Origin: CBDDCX01 sp965226925
GTDB taxonomy: Bacteria; Gemmatimonadota; Gemmatimonadetes; Longimicrobiales; Gaopeijiaceae
DNA: 64,000 bases
NCBI GenBank assembly: GCA_965226925.1
Contig: CBDDEN010000011.1
Location: 868,001 to 932,000, forward strand
Reading direction: 5' to 3'
Position 1 is the first letter of the stretch. The number at the start of each line of letters is the position of its first letter. Made by a program: the position numbers and the translations under genes. The notes below the pieces were generated by a model. That model was not told where the DNA came from and ran no database searches. It saw only the letters and a program-made list of their open reading frames with translations. This document shows positions 51,820-63,214 of this stretch, in pieces.

Positions 51820-52536
51820 TCACCCCAACCCCCCGTCCTCGGCGATCGACACGAACCGACCGTCGCCCACCACGACGTGGTCGACCACCGGTATGCCGAC
51901 GGCCGTGCCGGCCCGCGTGAGCTGTCGGGTCACGGCCCGATCCTCACCCGACGGGGTCGGATCGCCCGAAGGATGGTTGTGGACCAGGATGATCCCCGCC
52001 GCGCTCCGAACGATCGCGGGCCTGAACACCTCGCGCGCGTGGATGAGAGACGCGTCCAGAATGCCCCGAGTGATGAGGACCTGCCCGATCACGCGGTGCT
52101 GGGAAGACAGCAGCAACGCGTGGAACTCCTCCTGGTGGAGGTCGCGCAGATGTGGCTCCATGCGGTCGAACACGTCTCGAGGGCCGCGGATGCGGTCTCC
52201 CGGATATCGCTCCTCGGCGTTGGCGCGCCGTCCGAGCTCCAGCGCCGCCGAAATCCGCGCCGAGGTGGCCGCTCCCACGCCGGGGACGGCCGTGATGCCG
52301 AGCGGAGACAGAGATCCCAGCCTGCGGACGGACCCGTCCGCCACGCCGAGCACGGCTTCGGCGATCTCGAGGGCCGAGCCGTCCCGGCCGCCGCTCCCGA
52401 TCAGGACAGCCAACAATTCGCGGCTCGAGAGGGCCGCAGGCCCGAGCGCGACGAGTCGCTCCCGGGGACGCTCGGCCTCCGGTAGCTTCCGGATGGTGCG
52501 GTTCCTGCGGGCTAGACCGCGTTGGGGTCCACTCAG
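51820..52536 (-). CDS. radC: RadC-family JAB/MPN-domain protein
   Basis: 238 residues if read from CTG at 52536. The N-terminal helix-hairpin-helix region begins TIRKLPEAERPRERLVALGP (conserved in RadC) and continues to the JAMM-like zinc motif: LVHNHPSGDPTPSGED with the upstream LLSSQHRVIG. No ATG, GTG or TTG lies in frame ahead of the conserved part. The only codon that matches the local overlap habit is a CTG forming CTGA with the upstream stop (52535-52533). RadC function is unclear despite its name. It lies 19 bp upstream of rel. Confidence 0.85.
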   Translation of the reverse strand: MSGPQRGLARRNRTIRKLPEAERPRERLVALGPAALSSRELLAVLIGSGGRDGSALEIAEAVLGVADGSVRRLGSLSPLGITAVPGVGAATSARISAALELGRRANAEERYPGDRIRGPRDVFDRMEPHLRDLHQEEFHALLLSSQHRVIGQVLITRGILDASLIHAREVFRPAIVRSAAGIILVHNHPSGDPTPSGEDRAVTRQLTRAGTAVGIPVVDHVVVGDGRFVSIAEDGGLG

Positions 52537-52805
52537 GCCGCTTTGCCGTTCATCGGGCCGCGGGTGGGCCCAAAGATGCCCTCTCCGTCGAACTCGAAGT
52601 CCTCTTCGTCGTCATCGTCCTCCCACAACTCGTCGAACAACTCGTCGACCCCCGCAAGCGCGTCGAGAGGAGATGGGACGTTCCACGGCATCAGCATGAA
52701 GTCCCTGCCCAACCGCTGACGGATCCGGACCGGCCCCTTGGCCCAGGCCTCGTTCATCAGCGCCTCGAGATTGCTGATCGCGTCCATCAGTTCGTAGACC
52801 TTCAT
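52533..52805 (-). CDS. Conserved-looking small acidic protein, function unknown
   Basis: About 90 residues from ATG at 52805, opening MKVYELMDAISNLEALMNEA. The N-terminal half is helical and amphipathic; the middle has RIRQRLGRDFMLMPWNVPSP. The C-terminal third is very acidic (LWEDDDDEEDFEFDGEG). A GGGGGG run precedes the start. I do not recognise the family. It lies between secA and radC, coupled to radC. Confidence 0.6.
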   Translation of the reverse strand: MKVYELMDAISNLEALMNEAWAKGPVRIRQRLGRDFMLMPWNVPSPLDALAGVDELFDELWEDDDDEEDFEFDGEGIFGPTRGPMNGKAA

Positions 52806-52824
52806 GGCGCCCCCCCGGGCTGTA

Positions 52825-52846
52825 CGGTTCACGAGTCGGTGAACCG
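52825..52846. promoter_or_regulatory. Perfect 8-bp hairpin between secA and the small acidic gene
   Basis: CGGTTCAC (52825-52832) and GTGAACCG (52839-52846) flank a 6-nt loop. There is no T-run, so it is not a classic terminator. It lies 20 bp before the small gene's start and could affect its translation or protect the secA 3' end. Confidence 0.35.
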
Positions 52847-52904
52847 ATAAGGGAACGGTCAGACGAGGGCGGCAGAATGGGCGGTTGGGATCCGAGCGGC
52901 CCCG

Positions 52905-56228
<3,324 letters not shown>

Positions 56229-56252
56229 GCTCAATGGATTCTTATCCCTCTA

Positions 56253-56522
56253 GAAGGCTGTTGAAGGAATACAGCGGGTCGCGTTAGGAGCGCCGAGGGT
56301 CCAGCGCGTAGGCGGCGCGACGACGCGATGCTGTAGTATCGGGGAGGAGCGCCAACACCGGCGATGGGCCCTCGCCGCCCTAACCCGTAGGGCACAGGGG
56401 GGTTGCGGCCTCATAGGTTGTCTCTCCTCCTCGCCGTAGCTCTGCTACGACTCGTCGTCGTTCCTAGTCTGAGCCTCGCAAGACCCCTGTGCGCGACCCA
56501 CTGTATTCCTTCAACAGCCTTC
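56253..56522 (+). repeat. Dispersed repeat, copy D (full length)
   Basis: 270 bp. Left end GAAGGCTG, core TTGAAGG, AATACAG; right end CTGTATT, CCTTCAA, CAGCCTTC, perfectly complementary. The inner pair GCACAGGGG (56392-56400) and CCCCTGTGC (56484-56492) brackets a long imperfect stem with a small hairpin GTAGC-TCT-GCTAC (56436-56448). A minus-strand ORF of 54 codons (56414-56250), starting MRPQPPCALRVRAARAHRRC, has GAGGAGGAG upstream and ends at the element's own terminal TAG. It sits in the 432-bp gap before secA. Confidence 0.9.
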
Positions 56523-56566
56523 CAGGGCATCGCTCGGATGCCAAATCGCGTTCAATCTGGGCGATC

Positions 56567-56596
56567 ATTACACCACAGCCTTTAAACTTGCACCAA
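56567..56596 (-). promoter_or_regulatory. Possible promoter for secA, upstream of repeat copy D
   Basis: On the minus strand TTGGTG (56596-56591) and TGTAAT (56572-56567) are 18 bp apart. If used, transcription starts near 56560 and the whole of repeat copy D becomes part of the secA leader, about 330 nt long. Both boxes are only moderate matches. The rest of 56523-56666 holds no gene. Confidence 0.4.
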
Positions 56597-56666
56597 AACC
56601 GCCATCGAAGTAATGCCCGCCGCACTCGCTAGCGCGTCCGTGACACGTAAGCCGTCATTCGCGCCG

Positions 56667-57278
56667 TCAATCCCGATAGAGCCGCTCCCGCTCGATGACC
56701 TCGGCCACACCTCCGGGCACGAGGTGGTGAAAGGGCTGCCCTTCCCGGATGCACCGGCGGATGTCGGACGACGATACGTCGACCCTCGAAACACGCGCCG
56801 GGGTCCATTCTACGGCCACGCCCGGGTCCACCTCGGCGGGGTCCTGTCCCTCTCTGGCAAGAACCCACAACCGGGCCAGGCGGGCCACCTCCTCGGGCTC
56901 TCGCCACGTGGAGAATTCGGCGAACTGATCGGCGCCGAGGATCAGCACGAGATCGGCGTCGGGGTGCTCTGCATGGAGTGCCCGCAGCGTGTCGACCGTG
57001 TACGAGGGGCCGTCGCGTGCCAGCTCCAGATCGCTCCACTTCTGTCCCCGAGCGCCTTCCGTCGCAGCCTTGACCATGGCCAGGCGAAGCCCGGCAGGCG
57101 CGCAACCGTGGCCGGGCTTGTGGGGGGATTGGCGAGCGGGCATCCAGACCACTTCGTCGAGGTCGCCCGTCTCCATCAGTTCGCGGGCCACGGAAACGTG
57201 CCCGATGTGGGGCGGGTCGAACGTGCCCCCGAACACGCCGAAGCGCCGCGGGCCGGTCGGCGCGCTAGCCGGCTCCAT
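56667..57278 (-). CDS. nadD: Nicotinate-nucleotide adenylyltransferase
   Basis: 203 residues. NadD makes deamido-NAD from nicotinate mononucleotide and ATP. N-terminal GVFGGTFDPPHIGHVSVA (GxxxPxHxGH-type), LILGADQFAEFSTWREPEE, and the C-terminal VSSSDIRRCIREGQPFHHLV. It overlaps bamD by 14 nt. The common neighbours rsfS and proBA are not present. Confidence 0.95.
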   Translation of the reverse strand: MEPASAPTGPRRFGVFGGTFDPPHIGHVSVARELMETGDLDEVVWMPARQSPHKPGHGCAPAGLRLAMVKAATEGARGQKWSDLELARDGPSYTVDTLRALHAEHPDADLVLILGADQFAEFSTWREPEEVARLARLWVLAREGQDPAEVDPGVAVEWTPARVSRVDVSSSDIRRCIREGQPFHHLVPGGVAEVIERERLYRD

Positions 57279-58002
57279 TGTCGAGCTGCTTGGCGGGCTC
57301 GGAGTCGGGATACAGCTCGAGCAGCTTCTCTCGGGTCTCCTCGATGTCCTTTCGGTAGCCGAACTTCTCGAAGACCTCGATCTTCTTCAGCAACGCCCAC
57401 GGTGCCCAGGTGGAGGCCGGGTAGCCCTCCTCGACCGCCTCGAAGTAGAGGATGGCCGAGTCGAGCAGATTCCTCTTCAGGTAGTGGAGCCCCGTGTTGT
57501 AGTCCCGTTCGGCGAGCTTGTCACTCATCGTCGCCGTGATCTCAGAAGCCCTGAGGCCGACCAGTGTTCCGGCGTAATCCGACGCCACCTGCCGACAGTT
57601 CGTCCTCGCCTGCCGGGTGAAGGACTGGTCGCGGTGCGGGATCGGCGACAACTCGGCCAGCGACCGGCAGATTCCCAGCGCGGCGTGGGGCGCCGTGGTG
57701 TCGGCGGGAAACCGGTCGAGCGTACGCTGATACTCGGCGCGCGACTCGATGTAGTTCTCCCGCTGGAACTCGGACTGGGCGAGCCGGAGTCGCGCCTCGG
57801 CGGCGAATTCGAAGCCGGACGTCAGGACCATTGCCTGGAGCGCCTCCACGGCGGCGTCCCAGCGCTCCTCTTCCATGGCCTGGACGCCGATGTTGTAGAT
57901 CTCCAGGGCGGTCAGGCCCGGAAACGGAAGGCTCCCCCCGCAGGCGACGAATACGAGGCCTGCGGCGAGGCACGTCAAAAGGGGTCGGACGTCGGTTTTC
58001 AT
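57265..58002 (-). CDS. bamD: Outer-membrane protein assembly factor BamD
   Basis: 245 residues with a signal peptide and lipobox (LVFVACGG). The YfiO/BamD TPR superhelix follows: AMEEERWDAAVEALQAMV, EARLRLAQSEFQRENYIES, YQRTLDRFPADTTAPHAAL and LHYLKRNLLDSAILYFEAV. BamD docks on BamA in outer-membrane protein assembly. It is slightly longer than E. coli BamD. bamA is not in the window. The 121 bp upstream hold no gene. Confidence 0.9.
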   Translation of the reverse strand: MKTDVRPLLTCLAAGLVFVACGGSLPFPGLTALEIYNIGVQAMEEERWDAAVEALQAMVLTSGFEFAAEARLRLAQSEFQRENYIESRAEYQRTLDRFPADTTAPHAALGICRSLAELSPIPHRDQSFTRQARTNCRQVASDYAGTLVGLRASEITATMSDKLAERDYNTGLHYLKRNLLDSAILYFEAVEEGYPASTWAPWALLKKIEVFEKFGYRKDIEETREKLLELYPDSEPAKQLDNGAG

Positions 58003-58123
58003 ACCCGGGAGTTACACCGATGCCAGGGTCAGGTTCGCGAGAACAGCCCTAAGGCTCGCCGGATGCCCGACGCTTGGCAATGGGGGAAAACGGAGGGTCG
58101 CGGAGTGCCCGGAGCGGGACGCG

Positions 58124-58888
58124 CTAGGAGTCCAACGCCGCCAGATAGGCCTGCACGCGCCTGTCTTCGGGATCGGCCTCCGCACAACGCTCCCACTCTT
58201 TTCGAGCTCCTCCGAGGTCGCCCAGCCGGTGCAGTAGTGCACCGAGTCTCACCCTGGCATCGAGGAAGTGGGGGTTCATCTCCAAGATGGCCTCCAGATG
58301 ATCCCGTGCGTCATCGAGGCGGTTCAGGTTGAGGTACGCCTCGGCGAGCTTGAAGCGCAAATCCGCGAAGCGTGGACGGACCGATACGGCCGCCGCGTAC
58401 TGCTCTGCCGCCTCTTCCGGACGATTGGCGACCAGATAGAGATCCCCGCTCCGGGCGTGCGAGTCGGCCAGCTGATTGCCCAGATCGGACGGGAATACCC
58501 TCGAGTCGCGCGTGTCCAACGCGCTCGCCCGGTGGAACGACTGGGACGCCTCCTCGAAGCGTCCCAGGTCGTTCAGCACGATGGCGCGGTTCAGGTGGGC
58601 CTCCGCGTAGCCGTCGTTGAGCTCGAGAGCGTCGTCGAACTCAGCGAGTGCGGTGTCCATGTCGCCCATCATGGCCAGGCACAACCCAGCTTTGTTGTGC
58701 ACGTCCGCGAACTCGGGGTGCTCGTCCAGGATGCTCCGGAAGCGCTGATACGCGCCCTCGAAGTCGTCGCTCTCCCAGGCCGCGACACCCTGGGCCATGA
58801 TCTGACGGAGGGACGACCTGGCGGACTCGGACCCGGGACCCATCTCGGGGCGTTGATACTCGCGGGACTGCTTCTTCTTCGGACTCAC
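58124..58888 (-). CDS. TPR protein, cytoplasmic
   Basis: 254 residues, start ATG at 58888 with a basic N-terminus (MSPKKKQSREYQRPEM) and no signal peptide. At least five TPR units are visible (AYQRFRSILDEHPEFADVHN, AHLNRAIVLNDLGRFEEASQ, AAEQYAAAVSVRPRFADLRF, LNRLDDARDHLEAILEMNP). It probably mediates protein-protein contact; the partner is unknown. It shares orientation with bamD and a TPR lipoprotein. Confidence 0.8.
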   Translation of the reverse strand: MSPKKKQSREYQRPEMGPGSESARSSLRQIMAQGVAAWESDDFEGAYQRFRSILDEHPEFADVHNKAGLCLAMMGDMDTALAEFDDALELNDGYAEAHLNRAIVLNDLGRFEEASQSFHRASALDTRDSRVFPSDLGNQLADSHARSGDLYLVANRPEEAAEQYAAAVSVRPRFADLRFKLAEAYLNLNRLDDARDHLEAILEMNPHFLDARVRLGALLHRLGDLGGARKEWERCAEADPEDRRVQAYLAALDS

Positions 58889-58991
58889 GATCGGGACGCT
58901 CTTCGGGGACTCGCACGGGCGGGGGCTCTATTTGACACTAGCCGAAGAATCCCGCACAACGCAAGGGAAAACGGCTGGAGGCCGGACCCGC

Positions 58992-59948
58992 CTAACAGCC
59001 CACCCCGAGGCTCCCACGCGACGGTCCCACGAAGCGGAGCTCGTCATAACGCCACTGGGCTCGCTCCACCAAGGGGCTCGACCTCGTCTGATCCACACGG
59101 CGCACCTGAAGGAACGCCTCCATCGCGTCTTCGCATCGGCCCAGGTCCGACAGGCTCTCTCCCATCTCGAAGTAGGCCACCGCCTGCAGACTCCGGGGCT
59201 CACCCAAGGCGATCGTTCGCTCGATGTGCTGGAGGGCCTCCTCCTCCTCGTTCTCCAGACGGAGTTCCTGGGCGAGTCGCAACGAACAGCTGCCGATCTT
59301 CCAGTCCACCTCACCCCTCTGCCAGCGCCGGATCATGCGACGGTGCTGCTCGTAGTGTAGGAGCGCCCGCCGGCAATCACCCACTTCGTCGTACGCCGAG
59401 GCCGCCTCGAAGAGCACCTCCGGCACCGTGTCCCCCTCCATGCCCGCGATCGCCGACTGATAGTACGGCAACGCCGTGGCGTACTCACCCGCCCGGAAGT
59501 AGTGGCGGGCCAGGGGAAGAGCCATGGCCTGAATCGAGACCCCGGGCCGGAACGACATCGCGGTCTCCATCGCCGAGGCGAGGCCGAAGAAGTCGTCCCG
59601 ACCCTGGGCCAACCGAGCCAGCCGCACCATGTCGGAGACCGCCTGATCGGCGAACGTCGGGTCCTGGTTCACGGCCCGATGGTAGAAGTCCCCGGCCTCG
59701 TCGATGCGTCCCATCTGGGCGTAGGTGTGGGCCACCCGGGCCAGATTGGGCGCGTGTTCTGCGCCCTGGTTGGCCGCCAGGCGGTACTCGGCGAGTGCGG
59801 CCTCGAGGTCCCCGCGGGCGGCGGCCTCGTCTCCGCGGAGGACCGAGGTCTCTTCGCCGACTCCGACGGTGCAGGCGGCGAGGAGGGTCAGGAGGGCGAG
59901 GGCAAGGGGGCCGCGGCGGCGCTTGCTCCGGTCAGGTCTGGGCATCAT
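58992..59948 (-). CDS. TPR lipoprotein
   Basis: 318 residues. After a basic start, a hydrophobic signal segment ends in the lipobox LLAAC. Eight or so TPR-like helix pairs follow (GDLEAALAEYRLAANQGAEH, AHTYAQMGRIDEAGDFYHRA, LARHYFRAGEYATALPYYQS, EALQHIERTIALGEPRSLQA). It is likely anchored in the envelope. I do not recognise a closer family. Confidence 0.78.
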   Translation of the reverse strand: MMPRPDRSKRRRGPLALALLTLLAACTVGVGEETSVLRGDEAAARGDLEAALAEYRLAANQGAEHAPNLARVAHTYAQMGRIDEAGDFYHRAVNQDPTFADQAVSDMVRLARLAQGRDDFFGLASAMETAMSFRPGVSIQAMALPLARHYFRAGEYATALPYYQSAIAGMEGDTVPEVLFEAASAYDEVGDCRRALLHYEQHRRMIRRWQRGEVDWKIGSCSLRLAQELRLENEEEEALQHIERTIALGEPRSLQAVAYFEMGESLSDLGRCEDAMEAFLQVRRVDQTRSSPLVERAQWRYDELRFVGPSRGSLGVGC

Positions 59949-59992
59949 GCAGGAATGTACCGCAAAGTTCGGGCCGGGGTCCGCGGAATTGT

Positions 59993-60244
59993 TCAGACGT
60001 TGGCGCCGGGCGCCGGGGCGCCGCGCAGCAGTCCCTCTACGCTGAGGTCCTCATCGACGGCCGGCCAGTGGATGCCCTCCCCCTGGCCTATCAGACTCCA
60101 ATCATCGCGCTGCTCCGCGGTGGCGTTCAGTAGCCGCGGAAACCACACGAGCGGGGCGGAGATCACCCGGCCGTCCACGAGATCGACCACGATCTCATTT
60201 TCCAGGACCCGGACATTCGCTGCGCGCGGACTAGAACTGGGCAT
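59993..60244 (-). CDS. DUF2442 protein, putative partner of a DUF4160 protein
   Basis: 83 residues from ATG at 60244 (GGAAGG upstream). The sequence VLENEIVVDLVDGRVISAPL, WFPRLLNATAEQ and GIHWPAVDEDLSVEGLLRG is the full DUF2442 pattern. DUF2442 and DUF4160 genes are commonly adjacent and have been predicted as toxin-antitoxin-like pairs; the activity is unproven. It overlaps the DUF4160 gene by 14 nt. Confidence 0.9.
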   Translation of the reverse strand: MPSSSPRAANVRVLENEIVVDLVDGRVISAPLVWFPRLLNATAEQRDDWSLIGQGEGIHWPAVDEDLSVEGLLRGAPAPGANV

Positions 60245-60473
60245 CGAAAAATGCCTTCCATTCATGGAGCAGATCCTCCCGGTGCATCGACACGATCGAC
60301 TCGATCTTGCCGAGTTCGTGGTCCGGCAGACCGCCTGACTTCCGGACGCTCACCGGCGTGAGCCATACCTTGGCCACACGACCCTCTCGTTCTACATGCA
60401 CATGGGGCGCCTCGGTTCCTTCATTACTGTAGAAGAAGAACCGATAAGGCCCGCTGCGAAATATGGTGGGCAA
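60231..60473 (-). CDS. DUF4160 protein
   Basis: 80 residues from TTG at 60473, which reads LPTIFRSGPYRFFFYSNEG, the usual start of the family (MPTI), with GGAG about 9 nt upstream. APHVHVEREGRVAKVWL and LGKIESIVSMHREDLLHEW follow. An ATG at 60524 would add 17 residues not typical for the family. It precedes the DUF2442 gene. The 99 bp upstream hold no gene. Confidence 0.88.
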   Translation of the reverse strand: MPTIFRSGPYRFFFYSNEGTEAPHVHVEREGRVAKVWLTPVSVRKSGGLPDHELGKIESIVSMHREDLLHEWKAFFDAQF

Positions 60474-60572
60474 CCCAGTCGTCTCCAACCCAGGCCCGTG
60501 GAGTGGAGAATCCACGCCACTCATGGGTGAAGAACCGCCGTTTGACTGGGCGTGGGAATGAGCAGCCGGGAC

Positions 60573-61547
60573 TCAGGGAGCATGAGCCGCCAGCCACTCC
60601 ACGGTCCGCTGGAGACCCTCGTCCAGCGGCACCGTCACGTCGTACCCGAGGCTCTCACGGGCTCGCTCAAGACAGGCCAGGGAGTCCCTAACGTCTCCCT
60701 CCCTTGCCGGTCCGTGGACCGCGTCCACAGATGCCTTTGTGGCCTCCTGGATGGCTTGCCAGAGCTGATTGATCGAGATGCGTTCGCCACACCCCACGTT
60801 GAAGACCTGCCCCGAGACCGCATCTGCCGGAGCGGTGCACGCCAGCAGGTTCGCGCGCACCGCGTTGTCCACATGGGTGAAATCCCGAGTCTGCTCCCCG
60901 TCCCCGTCGATCGTGGGGGCCTCGCCCGCCATCGCCTTGGTGATGAAGAGCGGGATCACCGCAGAGTATTCGGAGGTGGGGTCCTGCCTGGGGCCGAACA
61001 TGTTGAAGTATCGGAGCGAGACGGTCTCGAACCCGTAGACAACCGCGAACGCCTGGCAGTAGTGCTCGCCGGCCAGCTTGCCCACCGCGTAGGGCGAGCG
61101 GGGCTGGGACGGCATGTCCTCCACCTTGGGGAGCGTGGGGGTGTCGCCGTACGCGGAGCTGGACGCCGCGTAGACGAAGCGCTTTACGCCGGCGTCGCGT
61201 GCGGCGATGAGCATGTTCAGCGTGCCCGTCGCGCTCGTCGCGTGGCTCGTGGCGGGGTCCGCCACACTACGGGGGACAGACGGGATGGCGGCCTGGTGCA
61301 TCACGTAGTCCATGCCGGCGCAGGCGGCCGCGCATGTCGCGGGATCGGTAACGGAGCCCTCGATCATCTCGATCCCGTCCCAGAGGCCGTCGAGGTTCTC
61401 CTGACGTCCGGTGGAGAAATCATCGAGGACACGGACGGTCGCGCCGGCATCCACCAGGGTCGCCACCAGGTTCGAGCCGATGAACCCCGCCCCGCCGGTG
61501 ACGAGGTAGCAGGCCTCGGCGGAAACGAGCTCCGCGTTCGAGCTCAT
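60573..61547 (-). CDS. NAD-dependent sugar-nucleotide epimerase (WbpP/GalE-like)
   Basis: 324 residues. Extended SDR: YLVTGGAGFIGSNLVATLVD, the active-site block YAASSSAYGDTPTLPKVED, YAVGK (YxxxK) and LRYFNMFGPRQDPTSEYSAV. This pattern is near UDP-GlcNAc/Glc 4-epimerases of polysaccharide clusters such as WbpP. Together with the next gene it may supply UDP-sugars. The exact substrate is unknown. The start ATG at 61547 is clear. Confidence 0.87.
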   Translation of the reverse strand: MSSNAELVSAEACYLVTGGAGFIGSNLVATLVDAGATVRVLDDFSTGRQENLDGLWDGIEMIEGSVTDPATCAAACAGMDYVMHQAAIPSVPRSVADPATSHATSATGTLNMLIAARDAGVKRFVYAASSSAYGDTPTLPKVEDMPSQPRSPYAVGKLAGEHYCQAFAVVYGFETVSLRYFNMFGPRQDPTSEYSAVIPLFITKAMAGEAPTIDGDGEQTRDFTHVDNAVRANLLACTAPADAVSGQVFNVGCGERISINQLWQAIQEATKASVDAVHGPAREGDVRDSLACLERARESLGYDVTVPLDEGLQRTVEWLAAHAP

Positions 61548-61577
61548 CGGGCGGGCCGCGGCAAGGGAATCAGCGGA

Positions 61578-62546
61578 TCAGTCCGCAAGCGTTCGGGCCC
61601 TGGCATCCGTCGACTCCACCAGCTCCCGGAAATAGGGGATCGTCTTCCTGAGGCCTTCGTGGAGGGTCGTGATCGCCTCCCACCCCAGAACGTCCATAGC
61701 CACGGAGATGTCCGGCCGGCGCACCTTGGGGTCGTCCTCCGGGAGCGGAAGTGACTCGATGCCCGAGTCCGATCCGGTCTCCTCGATCACCAGATCCGCC
61801 AACTCGGCGATCGTGAACTCGTGAGGATTGCCGATGTTCGTCGGGTCGGTGCGGTCGGAGTGAAAGAGCCGGAAGATGCCCTCGACCTCGTCTTCGACGT
61901 AGCAGAAGGAGCGCGTCTGGGAGCCGTCGCCGTAGATCGTCAGGGGCTCTCCGCGAAGGGCCTGGACGATGAAGTTGGACACGACGCGGCCGTCCGCCGG
62001 ACGCATTCGCTCCCCAAAAGTATTGAAGATCCGAACGATTCTAGTGTCCACTCCGTGGTAGCGGTGGTACGCCATGGTCATGGCTTCCGCGAATCGCTTG
62101 GCCTCGTCGTAGACGCCCCGGAGACCGACCGGATTCACGTTGCCCCAGTAGCCCTCTGTCTGAGGGTGAACTTCCGGGTCGCCGTACACCTCGGAGGTCG
62201 ACGCCAGGAGGAAGCGGGCCGACTTCGCCAGCGAGAGCCCAAGCATGTTGTGGGTGCCCAGGCTGCCGACTTTGAGCGTCTGAATCGGGAGCTCCAGGTA
62301 GTCCACCGGGCTGGCCGGCGAGGCGAAGTGGAGCACCCCGTCCAACTCTCCGCGGACGTACAGCGGGGTGGAAATGTCGTGGCGGATGAACGAGAATCGG
62401 TCGTTCTTCTGCAGTTCGGCCACGTTCTCGGGTGAACCGGTGATGAAGTTGTCGACGCCGATGACCTCGAATCCCTCGAGGAGGAAACGGTCGGCCAGGT
62501 GGGAGCCGAGGAAGCCGGCGGCGCCGGTGATGAGGACGCGGTTCAT
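61578..62546 (-). CDS. UDP-glucuronate decarboxylase (UDP-xylose synthase)
   Basis: 322 residues. The UXS pattern is strong: RVLITGAAGFLGSHLADRFL, ASTSEVYGDPEVHPQTEGYW, GVYDEAKRFAEAM (YxxxK) and RIFNTFGERMRPADGRVVSN. The enzyme converts UDP-glucuronate to UDP-xylose with bound NAD+. Its product is used in surface glycans. It overlaps the next gene as ATGA and is 30 bp from the epimerase gene. Confidence 0.9.
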   Translation of the reverse strand: MNRVLITGAAGFLGSHLADRFLLEGFEVIGVDNFITGSPENVAELQKNDRFSFIRHDISTPLYVRGELDGVLHFASPASPVDYLELPIQTLKVGSLGTHNMLGLSLAKSARFLLASTSEVYGDPEVHPQTEGYWGNVNPVGLRGVYDEAKRFAEAMTMAYHRYHGVDTRIVRIFNTFGERMRPADGRVVSNFIVQALRGEPLTIYGDGSQTRSFCYVEDEVEGIFRLFHSDRTDPTNIGNPHEFTIAELADLVIEETGSDSGIESLPLPEDDPKVRRPDISVAMDVLGWEAITTLHEGLRKTIPYFRELVESTDARARTLAD

Positions 62547-62962
62547 GTCAGGTGCCGCGGGTTGGGCTCAGGGCGCGACACCCCGTCACCGCTCACCCGA
62601 GGTTCGAGTTCCGCCAGGCGCACGTCGATATCGTCTAGACGGCTCCCGACCGCATCGATCCGCCGATCCCTCACTCGGAAGGGCTTCGCGATGGCCTCTT
62701 CCAGACGCTCCCGATCGCACGAGGTCGCCCCGCTTCGTCCGTCTGCAATCCTCTCCACCTCCTCGCGGATCTCTCCGTGGGTTCCAGGAGCGATGAGACC
62801 CGATATCAGCATCCGCGCGAGACGCGCACGATCCTCACCAGGAAATTCGCGAGCGCTGGCCTCAAGCTCGTCGTACGTTGGTGGCATCTCTATAGTCTTG
62901 TGGATAGGGTCGAACTGGGGGCCGATGCACTCTATGAGTTCCTGGTATTCGCTTCTGGTCAT
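62543..62962 (-). CDS. Antitoxin-like small protein with an addiction-module helix
   Basis: 139 residues if started at ATG 62962; ATG at 62887 gives a shorter form. From there the sequence PPTYDELEASAREFPGEDRA, RLARMLISGL resembles the helix-rich putative addiction-module component family (PF09720). The C-terminal part (DRRIDAVGSRLDDIDVRLAE) looks like a coiled coil and is not typical of that family. No toxin gene is next to it. It is coupled to the UXS gene, so a role in that operon is also possible. Confidence 0.55.
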   Translation of the reverse strand: MTRSEYQELIECIGPQFDPIHKTIEMPPTYDELEASAREFPGEDRARLARMLISGLIAPGTHGEIREEVERIADGRSGATSCDRERLEEAIAKPFRVRDRRIDAVGSRLDDIDVRLAELEPRVSGDGVSRPEPNPRHLT

Positions 62963-63214
62963 CGGGCCTCTGGCTTCATGCGCTCATGCTACGCGTTCTC
63001 TCCCATTCCCGACAAGGTAACGCAGCCCGCAAGCGAGGCAGATGCGTGAATGGGGCTGCCTTGCCAGGTATTCAGGGTTCGGGGGTATTCGGGAGCCCGG
63101 AAGCCAACAAGGCTACGCGCCACGGCCATTTCGAGTACGGCCTTTCGGATACAGATCGTTATGACACATTGCGTGAGCGGTGCAGGCTACCGAAGCGAGG
63201 CGTAGATTCGGCAC

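Noticed and set aside
49548..51920. 790-codon plus-strand open frame opposite rel
   Set aside because: It is antisense to a clear Rel protein. In GC-rich DNA the complementary frames of real genes stay open; the translation is low complexity and has no recognisable domain.
58268..60133. 621-codon plus-strand open frame
   Set aside because: It is a shadow of two TPR genes; the translation is rich in Arg, Pro and Gly and lacks homology-like motifs.
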